Shown: piece after piece, positions 27,401 through 33,856 of the stretch | Position numbering within the stretch: position 1 is the first letter of the stretch | Layout of the letters: each line of letters starts with the position of its first letter | Source: Bacteroidales bacterium | Lineage (GTDB): Bacteria > Bacteroidota > Bacteroidia > Bacteroidales > UBA932 | Length of the DNA: 64,000 nt | Assembly: GCA_015060395.1 (NCBI GenBank) | Contig: SUYP01000006.1 | Span: 1-64,000, forward strand | Direction: 5' to 3' | Program-made: the position numbers and the translations under genes | The notes under the pieces: generated by a model | What the model saw: the letters and a program-made list of their open reading frames with translations, nothing else | Database searches by the model: none | Told to the model about the DNA's origin: nothing

Positions 27401-28285
27401 ATCACCCCCGTGTTTTCTGCTGCACGCCGTAATGATGAGTTGAGAAAAAAAATTCAAGAAAAATTATCGGTATTTGCCCTCTTGAAAGCTGGCGAAAAAC
27501 CGACTCAAGAAGAGTATGATAAATGCTTGAGAGATATTGGTATGCTGATAAACCAGACTACATTCTATCAATGTGATAATATCTCTTTATCGTACGGAGA
27601 TGAAAGCGATTGTATAGAAAAGAAGACATTTACGAGCGGGGGATCTTTCTATTATGTCGGGGACTTAAGACCTGCCAATATCATTCCATTATTAACACCT
27701 CTATGTAAATATTTAGGACTTAAAAACCTTGAACAAGAATTATCGATTATTTTCTTTGAAACTATTGAAGGTATTCGTATATATTTAGAAGACAAAGAAT
27801 ACAACATTAACTACATAAAAGATACCATTGCTAAGGCTATTTTCGACATTCATAGACCGGTTTCATATGATCAATCTGACAACGAGCGAAATGTAATAAA
27901 TGGTGCTCGAGGTGAAATATTTGTTTATGAGTACTTTAAAAGTCTTGGCTACGAACCTCAATGTCCACAAATTTCCACATCTAATGATTATGATAGGGTA
28001 ATTGCAGTAAAGGGCAAGGATTATTACTACAAAACGAGCTATCAAAACCACGATATGGTGATTGAGAACAATGGTGTGAATATTTACATAGAGGTTAAAT
28101 CTTCCCGTTATAGAAAAAACCTAACAGAGAATATGCCTATTAGCTATAGAGAGATATCTATGATTGACAAGTGTAACGGCGATTCAATGCAGGCGATTTT
28201 GGTCCGAGTATACGAGGTAGAAACAGATACTCCTGACATTTATTTTTTTAACGGTACAACAAAGTTGAAGTTATATAATAAATAA
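24467..28285 (+). CDS. Sacsin-like GHKL ATPase with C-terminal DUF3883 nuclease-like domain
   Basis: A 1272-residue protein. The N-terminus is an HSP90/sacsin-type ATPase: N box ELLQNAVDA (residues 44-52), HNGDSF (about 74-79) and the GHKL lid KIGYKGIGFKS (102-112). A long helical middle follows. The last ~130 residues form DUF3883, with NGARGEIFVYEYFKSLGYEP and a PD-(D/E)XK-like IYIEVKSS core (Glu1209, Lys1211). The build resembles ATPase-nuclease proteins in restriction-like and phage-defence loci. It has its own -7 box. The alcohol dehydrogenase starts 6 bp after its stop, and a HEPN-like gene follows. Defence is an inference; the two end domains are well supported by motifs. Confidence 0.85.
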   Translation: MSFISELSRRRAAYSDPDQATMQENSLEKLSSGIYTEGERFIFELLQNAVDAHNAIDCLNVSICIQDGYLVFMHNGDSFTNEDIEGLCFVGRKGEKVRNTKKIGYKGIGFKSVFGISSKVYVHTGNQCFRFDKDYWRSHWAEHWDSSFGPKPDDLSEYTMPWQVIPIESEVPISLDEINANVATYIAIDPEDEQRLAESVKLLMQSCRFLIFLKDENIKMSFAYHGAIQCFIEKCSLNGEVILYLNGIEDSRWIVYRNPEVPLNLTEEQKRVIAKHKNTPEKLKNATSFDLSFAIAIEDGKLKKADNAVLYTYLPTSYSFGEGFPFLVNANFITDEGRQHLDVDAEWNKVLISKIPEEYLKWVSSFSTNQSNYYEVLPKKSYGSTNELLKMYEEAMKDAISKIAFLPSISANVLLRVKDAIIDRVGISDIITRDKLVSHINSNTDDLTYATNGFIANEGVKILSKYGVFVFGSKELSILLEDTSVFSSLSIEENWQIISYLFRLFSTCSSKSDQEDLVDKLRTTSFILADDDSVMAPSSLYFPSKYYEKNSLACNERMLNGELYNLISEHQQILKWLEHLGVQELSDISFIRNTICRGYFITKDNAIEVGKFLFEKRDILFKEISDYYLSELKFITKKGTLKFASELYFSHEYEPQLDIENVCDVDAFISDEYIGNSNMLEWKMFFSRLGVNDEVKIKQLKFTTWSKVANLLDAQIQFAKKTLKNWSPLRERYFYVSSIDGIFLQYVPLLSVQDTPYILSKYLWTSILKRPLVLIEKNDYIKGDTGNNNKAYGYLADSEYLGTNFLKWVIKNHQTFPASTNEMLLSKDLYINSEPNKRIASRFLPIIDVDCVIDDSWLDILNLKRELGLTEYLEILTKISLDTQNIEQNKDCIKEIFKLIIDRGYIHSCQEEIIKWAETNKILSRDNKFVCPKKLSYITIDGFSSAGRIYIGDLPVRSNDDYLKFFELLGVRVITERNITPVFSAARRNDELRKKIQEKLSVFALLKAGEKPTQEEYDKCLRDIGMLINQTTFYQCDNISLSYGDESDCIEKKTFTSGGSFYYVGDLRPANIIPLLTPLCKYLGLKNLEQELSIIFFETIEGIRIYLEDKEYNINYIKDTIAKAIFDIHRPVSYDQSDNERNVINGARGEIFVYEYFKSLGYEPQCPQISTSNDYDRVIAVKGKDYYYKTSYQNHDMVIENNGVNIYIEVKSSRYRKNLTENMPISYREISMIDKCNGDSMQAILVRVYEVETDTPDIYFFNGTTKLKLYNK

Positions 28286-28291
28286 TAACCT

Positions 28292-29326
28292 ATGCTCGCC
28301 TACACCTACATATCCCCTGGCAAGTTAGAGTTGATCGACAAGCCGAAGCCCAAGTTGCAGGGCCCGCGCGATGCCATTGTGCGCATTACGCTCGGCAGTA
28401 TTTGCACCAGCGACTTGCATATCAAGCACGGCAGTGTGCCGCGTGCCGTTCCGGGCATTACCGTTGGCCACGAGATGGTTGGCGTCGTTGAGGAGGTTGG
28501 CTCTGAGGTGCGCTCCGTCAAGGCTGGCGACCGTGTGACGGTCAATGTGGAGACCTTCTGCGGCGAGTGTTTCTTCTGCAAAAACGGTTTTGTGAACAAC
28601 TGCACCGACCCCAATGGCGGCTGGGCGCTCGGCTGTCGCATCGACGGCGGCCAGGCTGAGTATGTGCGTGTGCCGTATGCTGACCAGGGCCTCAACCGCA
28701 TCCCCGACAGCGTGAGCGACGAGCAGGCGTTGTTCGTGGGCGATGTGTTGGCGACGGGATTTTGGGCAGCTCGAATCTCGGAGATTAAGCCCGACGACAC
28801 GGTGCTGATTATTGGTGCGGGGCCGACGGGAATCTGCACGCTGCAGTGCGTGATGTTGAAGCAACCTAAGCATATCATCGTGTGCGAAAAATCGCCCGAA
28901 AGAGCCCGTTTCGTGCGTGAACACTATCCGAGCGTGGAAGTTGTTACGCCGGAGGATTGTGCTGCCACAGTGCGCCAAAAATGCGAGCGTGGAGGTGCTG
29001 ATGTTGTGTCGGAGGTTGCGGGTGCGGAGGATACCTTCCGCCTTGCGTGGGAGTGCGCTCGCCCGAATGCGATTGTGACGGTTGTGGCGCTGTACGATAA
29101 GCCGCAGATGCTGCCGCTGCCCGAGATGTACGGCAAGAATCTGACCTTCAAAACGGGCGGTGTTGACGGATGTGATTGTGCGGAGATTTTGAGCCTCATC
29201 GAGGCGGGCAAGATTGACACCACACCACTGATTACGCACCGCTACAAACTCGCCGACATCGCCGAGGCGTACCACCTGTTCGGGAACAAACTGAACGGAG
29301 TGATTAAGGTGGCGGTGGAGCCGTAG
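28292..29326 (+). CDS. Zinc-dependent alcohol dehydrogenase (MDR family), island copy
   Basis: A 344-residue medium-chain dehydrogenase. Catalytic zinc ligands lie in GSICTSDLH and GHEMVG; the structural zinc lobe is CGECFFCKNGFVNNC; the NAD(P) fold is VLIIGAGPTGIC. It is the same length as, and roughly three-quarters identical to, the chromosomal gene at 60834-61868, so it is a relative from another host. Its base composition is GC-rich, unlike the AT-rich genes on either side, which marks a separate origin. It starts 6 bp after the GHKL/DUF3883 stop and may be co-transcribed. The substrate is unknown. Confidence 0.93.
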   Translation: MLAYTYISPGKLELIDKPKPKLQGPRDAIVRITLGSICTSDLHIKHGSVPRAVPGITVGHEMVGVVEEVGSEVRSVKAGDRVTVNVETFCGECFFCKNGFVNNCTDPNGGWALGCRIDGGQAEYVRVPYADQGLNRIPDSVSDEQALFVGDVLATGFWAARISEIKPDDTVLIIGAGPTGICTLQCVMLKQPKHIIVCEKSPERARFVREHYPSVEVVTPEDCAATVRQKCERGGADVVSEVAGAEDTFRLAWECARPNAIVTVVALYDKPQMLPLPEMYGKNLTFKTGGVDGCDCAEILSLIEAGKIDTTPLITHRYKLADIAEAYHLFGNKLNGVIKVAVEP

Positions 29327-29374
29327 AATTGACAACAAGAATGAATTTACCAAACATATTAAAAACCTATAATT

Positions 29375-29830
29375 ATGACAGCAGAACAGCAGAAAGAATT
29401 TGATTCTATGTGTGGAGCCGCTAATGTGTTCAACAGTTCGTCAGTGTTGTTAGAAGATCTTATATTCAAACATTTAGCTCCAGTCGTGCTAAAACAACAC
29501 GACAAAGACCTTCGTGGAAGTATAATATCTTCCGTTGTATTATATGCGTTGAGTTGTGAAATAAGCATAAAAGCATTATTGTTAAAAACAGATACTCCAT
29601 TTCCTCGTTCTCATGATTTGAAGAGTCTGTTTGATAATTTACCAGTTGCAAACCAGAATAGTATTAAGGGGGAAATGGTGGATTTTGCAGAAGATTTTAA
29701 TATTTTGTTGGAGCGCAATAAAAAGGCTTTTATTGAATGGAGATATTTTTATGAGGGTAATCACAAAGAAGTAGATATTACTTTCCTAAGAAAATTGTCT
29801 TTGAAACTAGGAGAAGAGTGTAGGAAATAG
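29375..29830 (+). CDS. HEPN-like domain protein
   Basis: A 151-residue alpha-helical protein. The segment YALSCEISIKALLLKTDTPF followed by RSHDLKSLFDNLP is the usual HEPN layout (helix, then a Gly/Ser-His-Asp-Leu turn). Near the C-terminus, Arg123 to His130 gives RX6H (RYFYEGNH), the spacing of the RX4-6H motif in HEPN ribonucleases. HEPN proteins often serve as RNase toxins or in abortive infection, but many are inactive scaffolds. It lies 48 bp after the dehydrogenase in the same orientation and within the att-like repeats. Confidence 0.65.
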   Translation: MTAEQQKEFDSMCGAANVFNSSSVLLEDLIFKHLAPVVLKQHDKDLRGSIISSVVLYALSCEISIKALLLKTDTPFPRSHDLKSLFDNLPVANQNSIKGEMVDFAEDFNILLERNKKAFIEWRYFYEGNHKEVDITFLRKLSLKLGEECRK

Positions 29831-29850
29831 CACAATATATCTATGCTATT

Positions 29851-29982
29851 ATGATCGACCACCTTTTACAACCATTGGTTTGTGAGCTTTTTTTGAATGA
29901 TGCACGGTATCGGGAGGGGCATTTGCGAGTGGTGAATGCGCTTCCCGAAAGGCGTATCTGGGGCTGCACGCACCCGAAATGA
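29851..29982 (+). pseudogene. Possible N-terminal fragment of an AlkD-like DNA alkylation repair gene
   Basis: The 43-codon frame reads MIDHLLQPLVCELFLND and then RYREGHLRVVNALPERR, which resembles the N-terminus of AlkD-type HEAT-repeat glycosylases. A stop follows at HPK. A shift by one base would continue as PEMKRYAS, again family-like, into the att-like repeat, and then stops. It looks like a gene start cut off by recombination at the repeat. The match is from memory of the family and is weak. Confidence 0.4.
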
Positions 29983-29983
29983 A

Positions 29984-30034
29984 GCGGTACGCTTCACTTG
30001 CTTTCGCCCCATTATAAAGTTAACTCGGAGGGCA
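29984..30034. repeat. 51-bp att-like repeat, copy B
   Basis: The second copy of the repeat at 23994-24044, in the same orientation, 5990 bp away. It directly follows the AlkD-like fragment. From here to 30310 there is no gene I can support, only short palindromes and AAGCAAGCGAAGCG-type repeats. Confidence 0.7.
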
Positions 30035-30243
30035 ATACCTGCGAGTTCAAGCCCACGGGTTTTCGAGCAAAAAATTCTCTTCGATAATTTTTCACCCGAA
30101 AAAACTCTCCGGTATCACCGCCCGAGTTGAGAATGGGTTTGGGACGAAGCAAGCGAAGCGACCTACGACGCATAAATCAAGGTCAAATCTATTAAGAGTA
30201 TCAATCTTCAAATTATAATCAAGCCGCCATTATTATAGAAAAA

Positions 30244-30280
30244 CAGAGTTGGGGACAAAGGCAGCTCGCTCCCAACTCTG
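30244..30280. terminator. Hairpin, possible terminator of the minus-strand gene 30311-31036
   Basis: CAGAGTTGGG and CCCAACTCTG pair over 10 bp with a 17-base loop. On the minus strand the stem is followed by TTTTTCTA. It lies 31 bp past the stop codon of the membrane protein gene. Confidence 0.5.
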
Positions 30281-30310
30281 CATAAATTAGTGTTGCGTTG
30301 TGGACTTCTC

Positions 30311-31036
30311 CTACGCAAGACACAATGAACATATAATATTTGCTATAACACTAATTATTACGGACATTGTAAAACTCAGAAATATAGCTACTAATGGATA
30401 TCTTTTTATCCATCTTTCTATTCGTAATATAAAAGGTTTCTTGATTTTCTTTAACTCCTTCTCAAATTGCTCAATAATTTCTTGTTGCACCTGCTTTTTC
30501 TTGAATTTACCCTTGCATTCATCACAAATAATAGGTTGCTCCGTATTATAAACAATATCACTTCGTTCGCCATTCATATCAAATAAGCATCCTCTCGTGT
30601 CCAAATGGACAATTTTATACACATCATTACTGGACAAATCCTTAATTAAATGCTTTATGGCGCACATCTCATAGATTTGTTTTATTACAAAATGCTCTAT
30701 TGATATATTGTCTGTTTTAAGGATATCCGCAATGCCATATAATGATATTACTGCACTATTGTCGCTTATTCTGTGCAGATAGAAGTTGTCAATAAATCTA
30801 TAAGGCATAATACCTACGACAAAATCGCAATCGGAGGGGCAAGAAATAAGTGGCGATAAATCATTTTTGCCATATTTTACATCAAGATAGCCATCTTGAA
30901 TATCGCATTCCGGAAGGTGTTCAACACAATATATTCCTGTTATCTCAAACAATTTAGATTTCCAGGCCTTGATTGCTTTAAAATCAACGATATGCTGACA
31001 ATGCCCTAATCTTACTATTGCTATCTTATATTTCAT
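30311..31036 (-). CDS. Unknown protein with CxxC motif and C-terminal membrane anchor
   Basis: A 241-residue protein I cannot assign. The N-terminal ~120 residues look like an alpha/beta domain (KIAIVRLGH start, CDFVVGIMPY, SAVISLYGIADIL). The centre has HLDTRGCLFDMNGERSDI followed by a CxxC (ICDEC), possibly metal-binding. A basic linker precedes one C-terminal membrane helix (LVAIFLSFTMSVIISVIANII). The layout of a soluble domain tethered by its C-terminus occurs in phage-conflict proteins, but that is only an analogy. It lies 26 bp after hipT on the same strand and may be expressed with it. Confidence 0.6.
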   Translation of the reverse strand: MKYKIAIVRLGHCQHIVDFKAIKAWKSKLFEITGIYCVEHLPECDIQDGYLDVKYGKNDLSPLISCPSDCDFVVGIMPYRFIDNFYLHRISDNSAVISLYGIADILKTDNISIEHFVIKQIYEMCAIKHLIKDLSSNDVYKIVHLDTRGCLFDMNGERSDIVYNTEQPIICDECKGKFKKKQVQQEIIEQFEKELKKIKKPFILRIERWIKRYPLVAIFLSFTMSVIISVIANIICSLCLA

Positions 31037-31062
31037 ATTTATTCATTTGGGTAGTTAATACA

Positions 31063-32004
31063 CTATTTTAATATATACAACTTTTCGGCAATGATAACCT
31101 TAAAGGCCTCTTTCATTTCGTCTGGCAAGAACGATTGGTCGATAAACTCAAACCACCTATCTTTGGCCTTTGCGAATTTGGCAAAGATGTTATTGATAAC
31201 TTTCTCCTCCAACCCCGATGCTTGCATTGAGGTTGCAAAATCAGCCTTTTTGATTTTGCGTTTCTTGCCGTTGAGGGTCAATGCCAACTCCTCGGTATCT
31301 TCGGGCATAACCAATGCGGTGGAGAGCATATCGTATGCAGGCGTAAGAACATATTTCCCCTGCTCCTTGCTGTATAGCGAAAAGTTTTTCAGGTGCATAT
31401 CGGCATTGCCCGTGATCCACGAGAAAACAACCTGCTCCCAATAGTTTACCATATCCAACTTGGGAACAGTCGAAAATCGTTGTATCGCCTTTGCAATCTG
31501 CTCATACGAGCCTTTGTACTTATGTTCCGTAAGTCTTTCCGTTAGCTGGCACATATCCTCCATAGGGAGTTTATCGCCTGTGGCTGTGCGGTCAATGCGG
31601 CGGGTTATATAGCACAACTCGCCATCAGCAAAACGAATAAGGCTGTGGGGTACAACTTGCATCTTTGCCAACTCTGCAAGGTGCATTGTCAAATCCTCCA
31701 ATTCGGGCAGATGTGAAAAGCGGTCGGTCTGAGGTTTCAATATATATCGTCCCCACAACCCGACAATAGTGAAACGATCGGTCTCGTTTCTGCCACCCTT
31801 GTTAATATCCAACGACAACTTTGCCTGAACACCCGTCAAGGTCGTTTGGCTGCGGATTACCTGCTTTGCAAGGTCGGTCAGGTTCTCGCGTGTATATGGC
31901 AACTCGGGAACACTCGGTGTGCCGAACATCTTCTTTGAACAAGCCTTGTGAAAATCCTTTTCACCCTCGTTCAACTCCTTGTAACAATATAGACACTTTG
32001 CCAT
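31063..32004 (-). CDS. hipT: HipT-like serine/threonine kinase toxin
   Basis: A 313-residue HipA-family kinase lacking the N-terminal subdomain, which is encoded separately upstream, as in tripartite HipBST systems. An N-terminal zinc-ribbon-like segment (CLYC...HKAC, residues 4-22) is common in Bacteroidetes members. The Gly loop region is TTLTGVQAKLSL (54-65); catalytic Asp202 and Asn207 lie in GNADMHLKNFSLY; metal-binding Asp225 lies in TPAYDMLST. In the E. coli HipBST system HipT phosphorylates tryptophanyl-tRNA synthetase; the target here is not known. It starts 3 bp after hipS. Confidence 0.88.
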   Translation of the reverse strand: MAKCLYCYKELNEGEKDFHKACSKKMFGTPSVPELPYTRENLTDLAKQVIRSQTTLTGVQAKLSLDINKGGRNETDRFTIVGLWGRYILKPQTDRFSHLPELEDLTMHLAELAKMQVVPHSLIRFADGELCYITRRIDRTATGDKLPMEDMCQLTERLTEHKYKGSYEQIAKAIQRFSTVPKLDMVNYWEQVVFSWITGNADMHLKNFSLYSKEQGKYVLTPAYDMLSTALVMPEDTEELALTLNGKKRKIKKADFATSMQASGLEEKVINNIFAKFAKAKDRWFEFIDQSFLPDEMKEAFKVIIAEKLYILK

Positions 32005-32007
32005 ACG

Positions 32008-32337
32008 CTATTCCTTCTCATTGATTATGGGTTCAACACCAACTGCGCCTATGCAATCCTTGCAACACGCAAGTAACAACGACATACGATCGCGAGCATC
32101 AATCTTCCAATTCTTCTCGGCAATATCCAAAAGCCAACCTTCGGGAATCAAGCCATCGAAAAACGGAAACAGCACCTTGTCTCGATAAGGCTTATCGCTC
32201 AACGGCAAAGTAAGACTCACCGCCTCGGCGTTGGCAGATGTCAAGTAATTGGCATCATACTCAAATGTGTAGCCGTTCTCATCTTCTGTCAAGATGCCGG
32301 CTTTTACGCCACGCAAAAATACAACAGCCTGTTTCAT
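32008..32337 (-). CDS. hipS: HipS-like antitoxin (HipA N-terminal subdomain)
   Basis: A 109-residue protein equal to the N-terminal subdomain-1 of HipA (VFLRGVKAGILTEDENGYTFEYD, LPLSDKPYR, FFDGLIPEGWLLDI). In described HipBST systems the separate HipS protein neutralises HipT by placing a tryptophan in its active site. The Trp in EGWLL is in the right region. The gene overlaps the hipB stop by 4 bp and is followed by hipT after 3 bp, so the three are coupled. Confidence 0.85.
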   Translation of the reverse strand: MKQAVVFLRGVKAGILTEDENGYTFEYDANYLTSANAEAVSLTLPLSDKPYRDKVLFPFFDGLIPEGWLLDIAEKNWKIDARDRMSLLLACCKDCIGAVGVEPIINEKE

Positions 32338-32552
32338 CGCTCATCGGTTTTAGTCATTGGCACGACACCCACTTCGCTGCCAAAGAGATTCAATATCTGA
32401 TTTACCTTATCAAGGCGCAAAGTCTGCTTACCCTGCTCCAATTCACGAACAAGGCGCAAGCCAACTCCCGACTTCTCGGAAAGCTCCACCTGCGTAAGAT
32501 TATACTGCTTACGCATCGCCTTTACATATTTTGAAAGAGTTGTCTGTTCCAT
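32334..32552 (-). CDS. hipB: HipB-like HTH repressor
   Basis: A 72-residue XRE-family DNA-binding protein (LSKYVKAMRKQYNLTQVELSEKSGVGLRLVRELEQGKQTLR), as in HipB. I chose the ATG at 32552 (MEQTTLSKY); a GTG two codons earlier is less likely. Three palindromic sites lie just upstream, so it probably represses its own operon. Confidence 0.88.
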   Translation of the reverse strand: MEQTTLSKYVKAMRKQYNLTQVELSEKSGVGLRLVRELEQGKQTLRLDKVNQILNLFGSEVGVVPMTKTDER

Positions 32553-32567
32553 AAACACAATAAATTA

Positions 32568-32665
32568 TACCCTATCGGGTGCAAATATAATGAAAGATTT
32601 TTATTTTACACCTTATCGGGTATAATTTTATTGTTTCAAGATATACATTACACCCTATCGGGTAT
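32568..32665 (-). promoter_or_regulatory. hipBST promoter with three phased HipB operators
   Basis: Three sites of the form ACCCTATCGGGT lie at 32569-32580, 32610-32621 (one arm base changed) and 32652-32663. Spacing is 41 and 42 bp, close to four helical turns, so all face the same side of the DNA. On the minus strand a -7 box TATATTTG (32582-32589) lies directly upstream of the first site, which therefore covers the transcription start. The second site falls near the -33 region. This is a strong layout for looped or cooperative repression. Confidence 0.85.
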
Positions 32666-32669
32666 AAAA

Positions 32670-32759
32670 TCAATATTTACCACGATAGCAACTTTGCAAT
32701 ACTCTTTCAATATCGCTTTCACGATAAAGGATTTTTCCACCCAGTTGGCGGGTGGCAGC
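32670..32759 (-). pseudogene. C-terminal fragment of an excisionase-type HTH protein
   Basis: The minus strand encodes RQLGGKILYRESDIERVLQ and a short tail to a stop, which matches the C-terminus of helix-turn-helix_17 excisionases in Bacteroides elements. No start or helix-turn-helix remains upstream. It is fused to unrelated sequence near 32760. Confidence 0.6.
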
Positions 32760-32767
32760 AACGATAA

Positions 32768-32799
32768 CCCCAATGGAGCGTATTGAAACTCCATTGGGG
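32768..32799. repeat. Perfect 11-bp inverted repeat at a fragment junction
   Basis: CCCCAATGGAG (32768-32778) and CTCCATTGGGG (32789-32799) pair perfectly around ten bases. It sits where the excisionase fragment meets the AlbA/RecG-like fragment. Confidence 0.65.
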
Positions 32800-33392
32800 A
32801 ATAAGGTTGCTTTGCGTGAAGCTGTCATCAATGCCATAGTACATAATGACTACTCATTTGAAGTACCTCCCAAGTTTGAGATATTCCCCGACAGACTTGA
32901 AATAACCTCAGCTGGTCGCCTGCCTGAATCTCTCACAAGAGAGGAGTTCTTCAATGGTATATCCATTCCACGCAACAAGGAGCTGATGCGTATATATCGT
33001 GATGTGGAACTGGTAGAATCGTTAGGTTCTGATATTCCGCGTATTTTGCGCGCATACGGTGAAGATTGTTTTAAGTTTACGGACAACTTTATCCGTATAA
33101 CTTTGCCTATAAGTGTACAAGATGGCACCCAGTCGGCACCCAGTTGGCACCCAGTGTTGAAAATATTGATAAGCTGATTGTTTTCTGTTCCGAGGCGCGT
33201 TCTTTTAGTGAGATGTTAGCTTTTATGGATCTTACAGATAGAACTAAGTTTAGGAGAAAATATATTCATCCACTTTTGGAGGCTGGTATCATAGAGCAGA
33301 CTATGCCAGAAAAGCCTAATAGTCAAAATCAGAAATACCGCCTTACAGCAAAGGGTATAGCTTTGAAAAATAGCTTAACAAGCAATAAGTAA
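32780..33392 (+). pseudogene. Truncated and frameshifted AlbA-domain/RecG-like ATP-binding protein
   Basis: The first part reads PLGNKVALREAVINAIVHND and a GHKL-like ATPase segment (EIFPDRLEITSAGRLPESL, EFFNGISIPRN, RIYRDVELVESLGSDIPRIL). The second part, in another frame, reads KLIVFCSEARSFSEMLAF and a winged helix (TDRTKFRRKYIHPLLEAGII). The N-terminal AlbA DNA-binding domain is missing. The frame breaks at three copies of an 11-bp repeat (33124-33156). Removing one copy gives a continuous reading through DGTQSAPSVENIDKL. Such proteins act as putative transcription regulators. Confidence 0.8.
33124..33156 (+). repeat. Three 11-bp repeats that set the reading frame
   Basis: Units GGCACCCAGTC, GGCACCCAGTT and GGCACCCAGTG follow one another. 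Because 11 is not a multiple of three, each gain or loss changes the frame. With two copies the flanking frames join; with three, as here, they do not. Confidence 0.9.
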
Positions 33393-33490
33393 TTTTACTC
33401 AACATATCATATAATATATAAAAACCACACATTTTCTATATTTTATGATAGGTTATGCTAACAAGTATATTTTGATATGAATAAAATAAC

Positions 33491-33856
33491 CTTGGGAAGA
33501 TCGGTCTTAAACTGAAGATATGATGTTATTTGTCAAAAGGGTTTCCTTCAGGGTCGCGGCTTACTATCCAGCGTAAGGCGTTGATGAACAGAAGCTGTTG
33601 CGTCGCATCTATATATTCTTCATCACCGTGTCCCATATTCAGATAGATCATTCTGTAATTCCTGTTTGTCCATACCAGAGGCCAGTCGTCGCCATAGACG
33701 ATATCCTTGAGTCCGATCGGATAATTCTTCCGTGAAAATGAGACAAGTACTTCGATGTCTTTGTTCGAACGAGGCTCAGGTGTCCACTGATAGAACTCTG
33801 AAGGCGGTATGACAAACTCCTTGGGAAGATTTCTGGTGACCGGATGCCTTGCATTG
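33491..33856. repeat. 366-bp direct repeat, right copy
   Basis: The partner of 23133-23498. It contains the tail of the acyltransferase gene (33 bp) and the 3' end of the intact ThuA-like gene. The left edge is sharp, next to AT-rich island sequence. The 98 bp between the AlbA-like fragment and this repeat hold no gene. Confidence 0.95.

Larger units (their letters stand above)
23499..33490. mobile_element. Composite integrated island of about 10 kb
   Basis: The segment lies between the two 366-bp direct repeats. Its base composition (AT-rich), gene content and decayed recombination genes differ from both flanks. It contains a truncated tyrosine recombinase, att-like repeats, a GHKL/DUF3883 protein, an alcohol dehydrogenase of higher GC, a HEPN-like gene, a hipBST operon and fragments of excisionase, AlbA/RecG-like and DNA-repair genes. 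No conjugation gene or intact integrase is present, so it is probably immobile on its own. Confidence 0.85.

Noticed and set aside
28325..29353. 342-residue open frame antisense to the island alcohol dehydrogenase
   Set aside because: It is a mirror of a GC-rich gene with a confirmed zinc-dehydrogenase frame; its translation is His/Arg-rich with no domain pattern.
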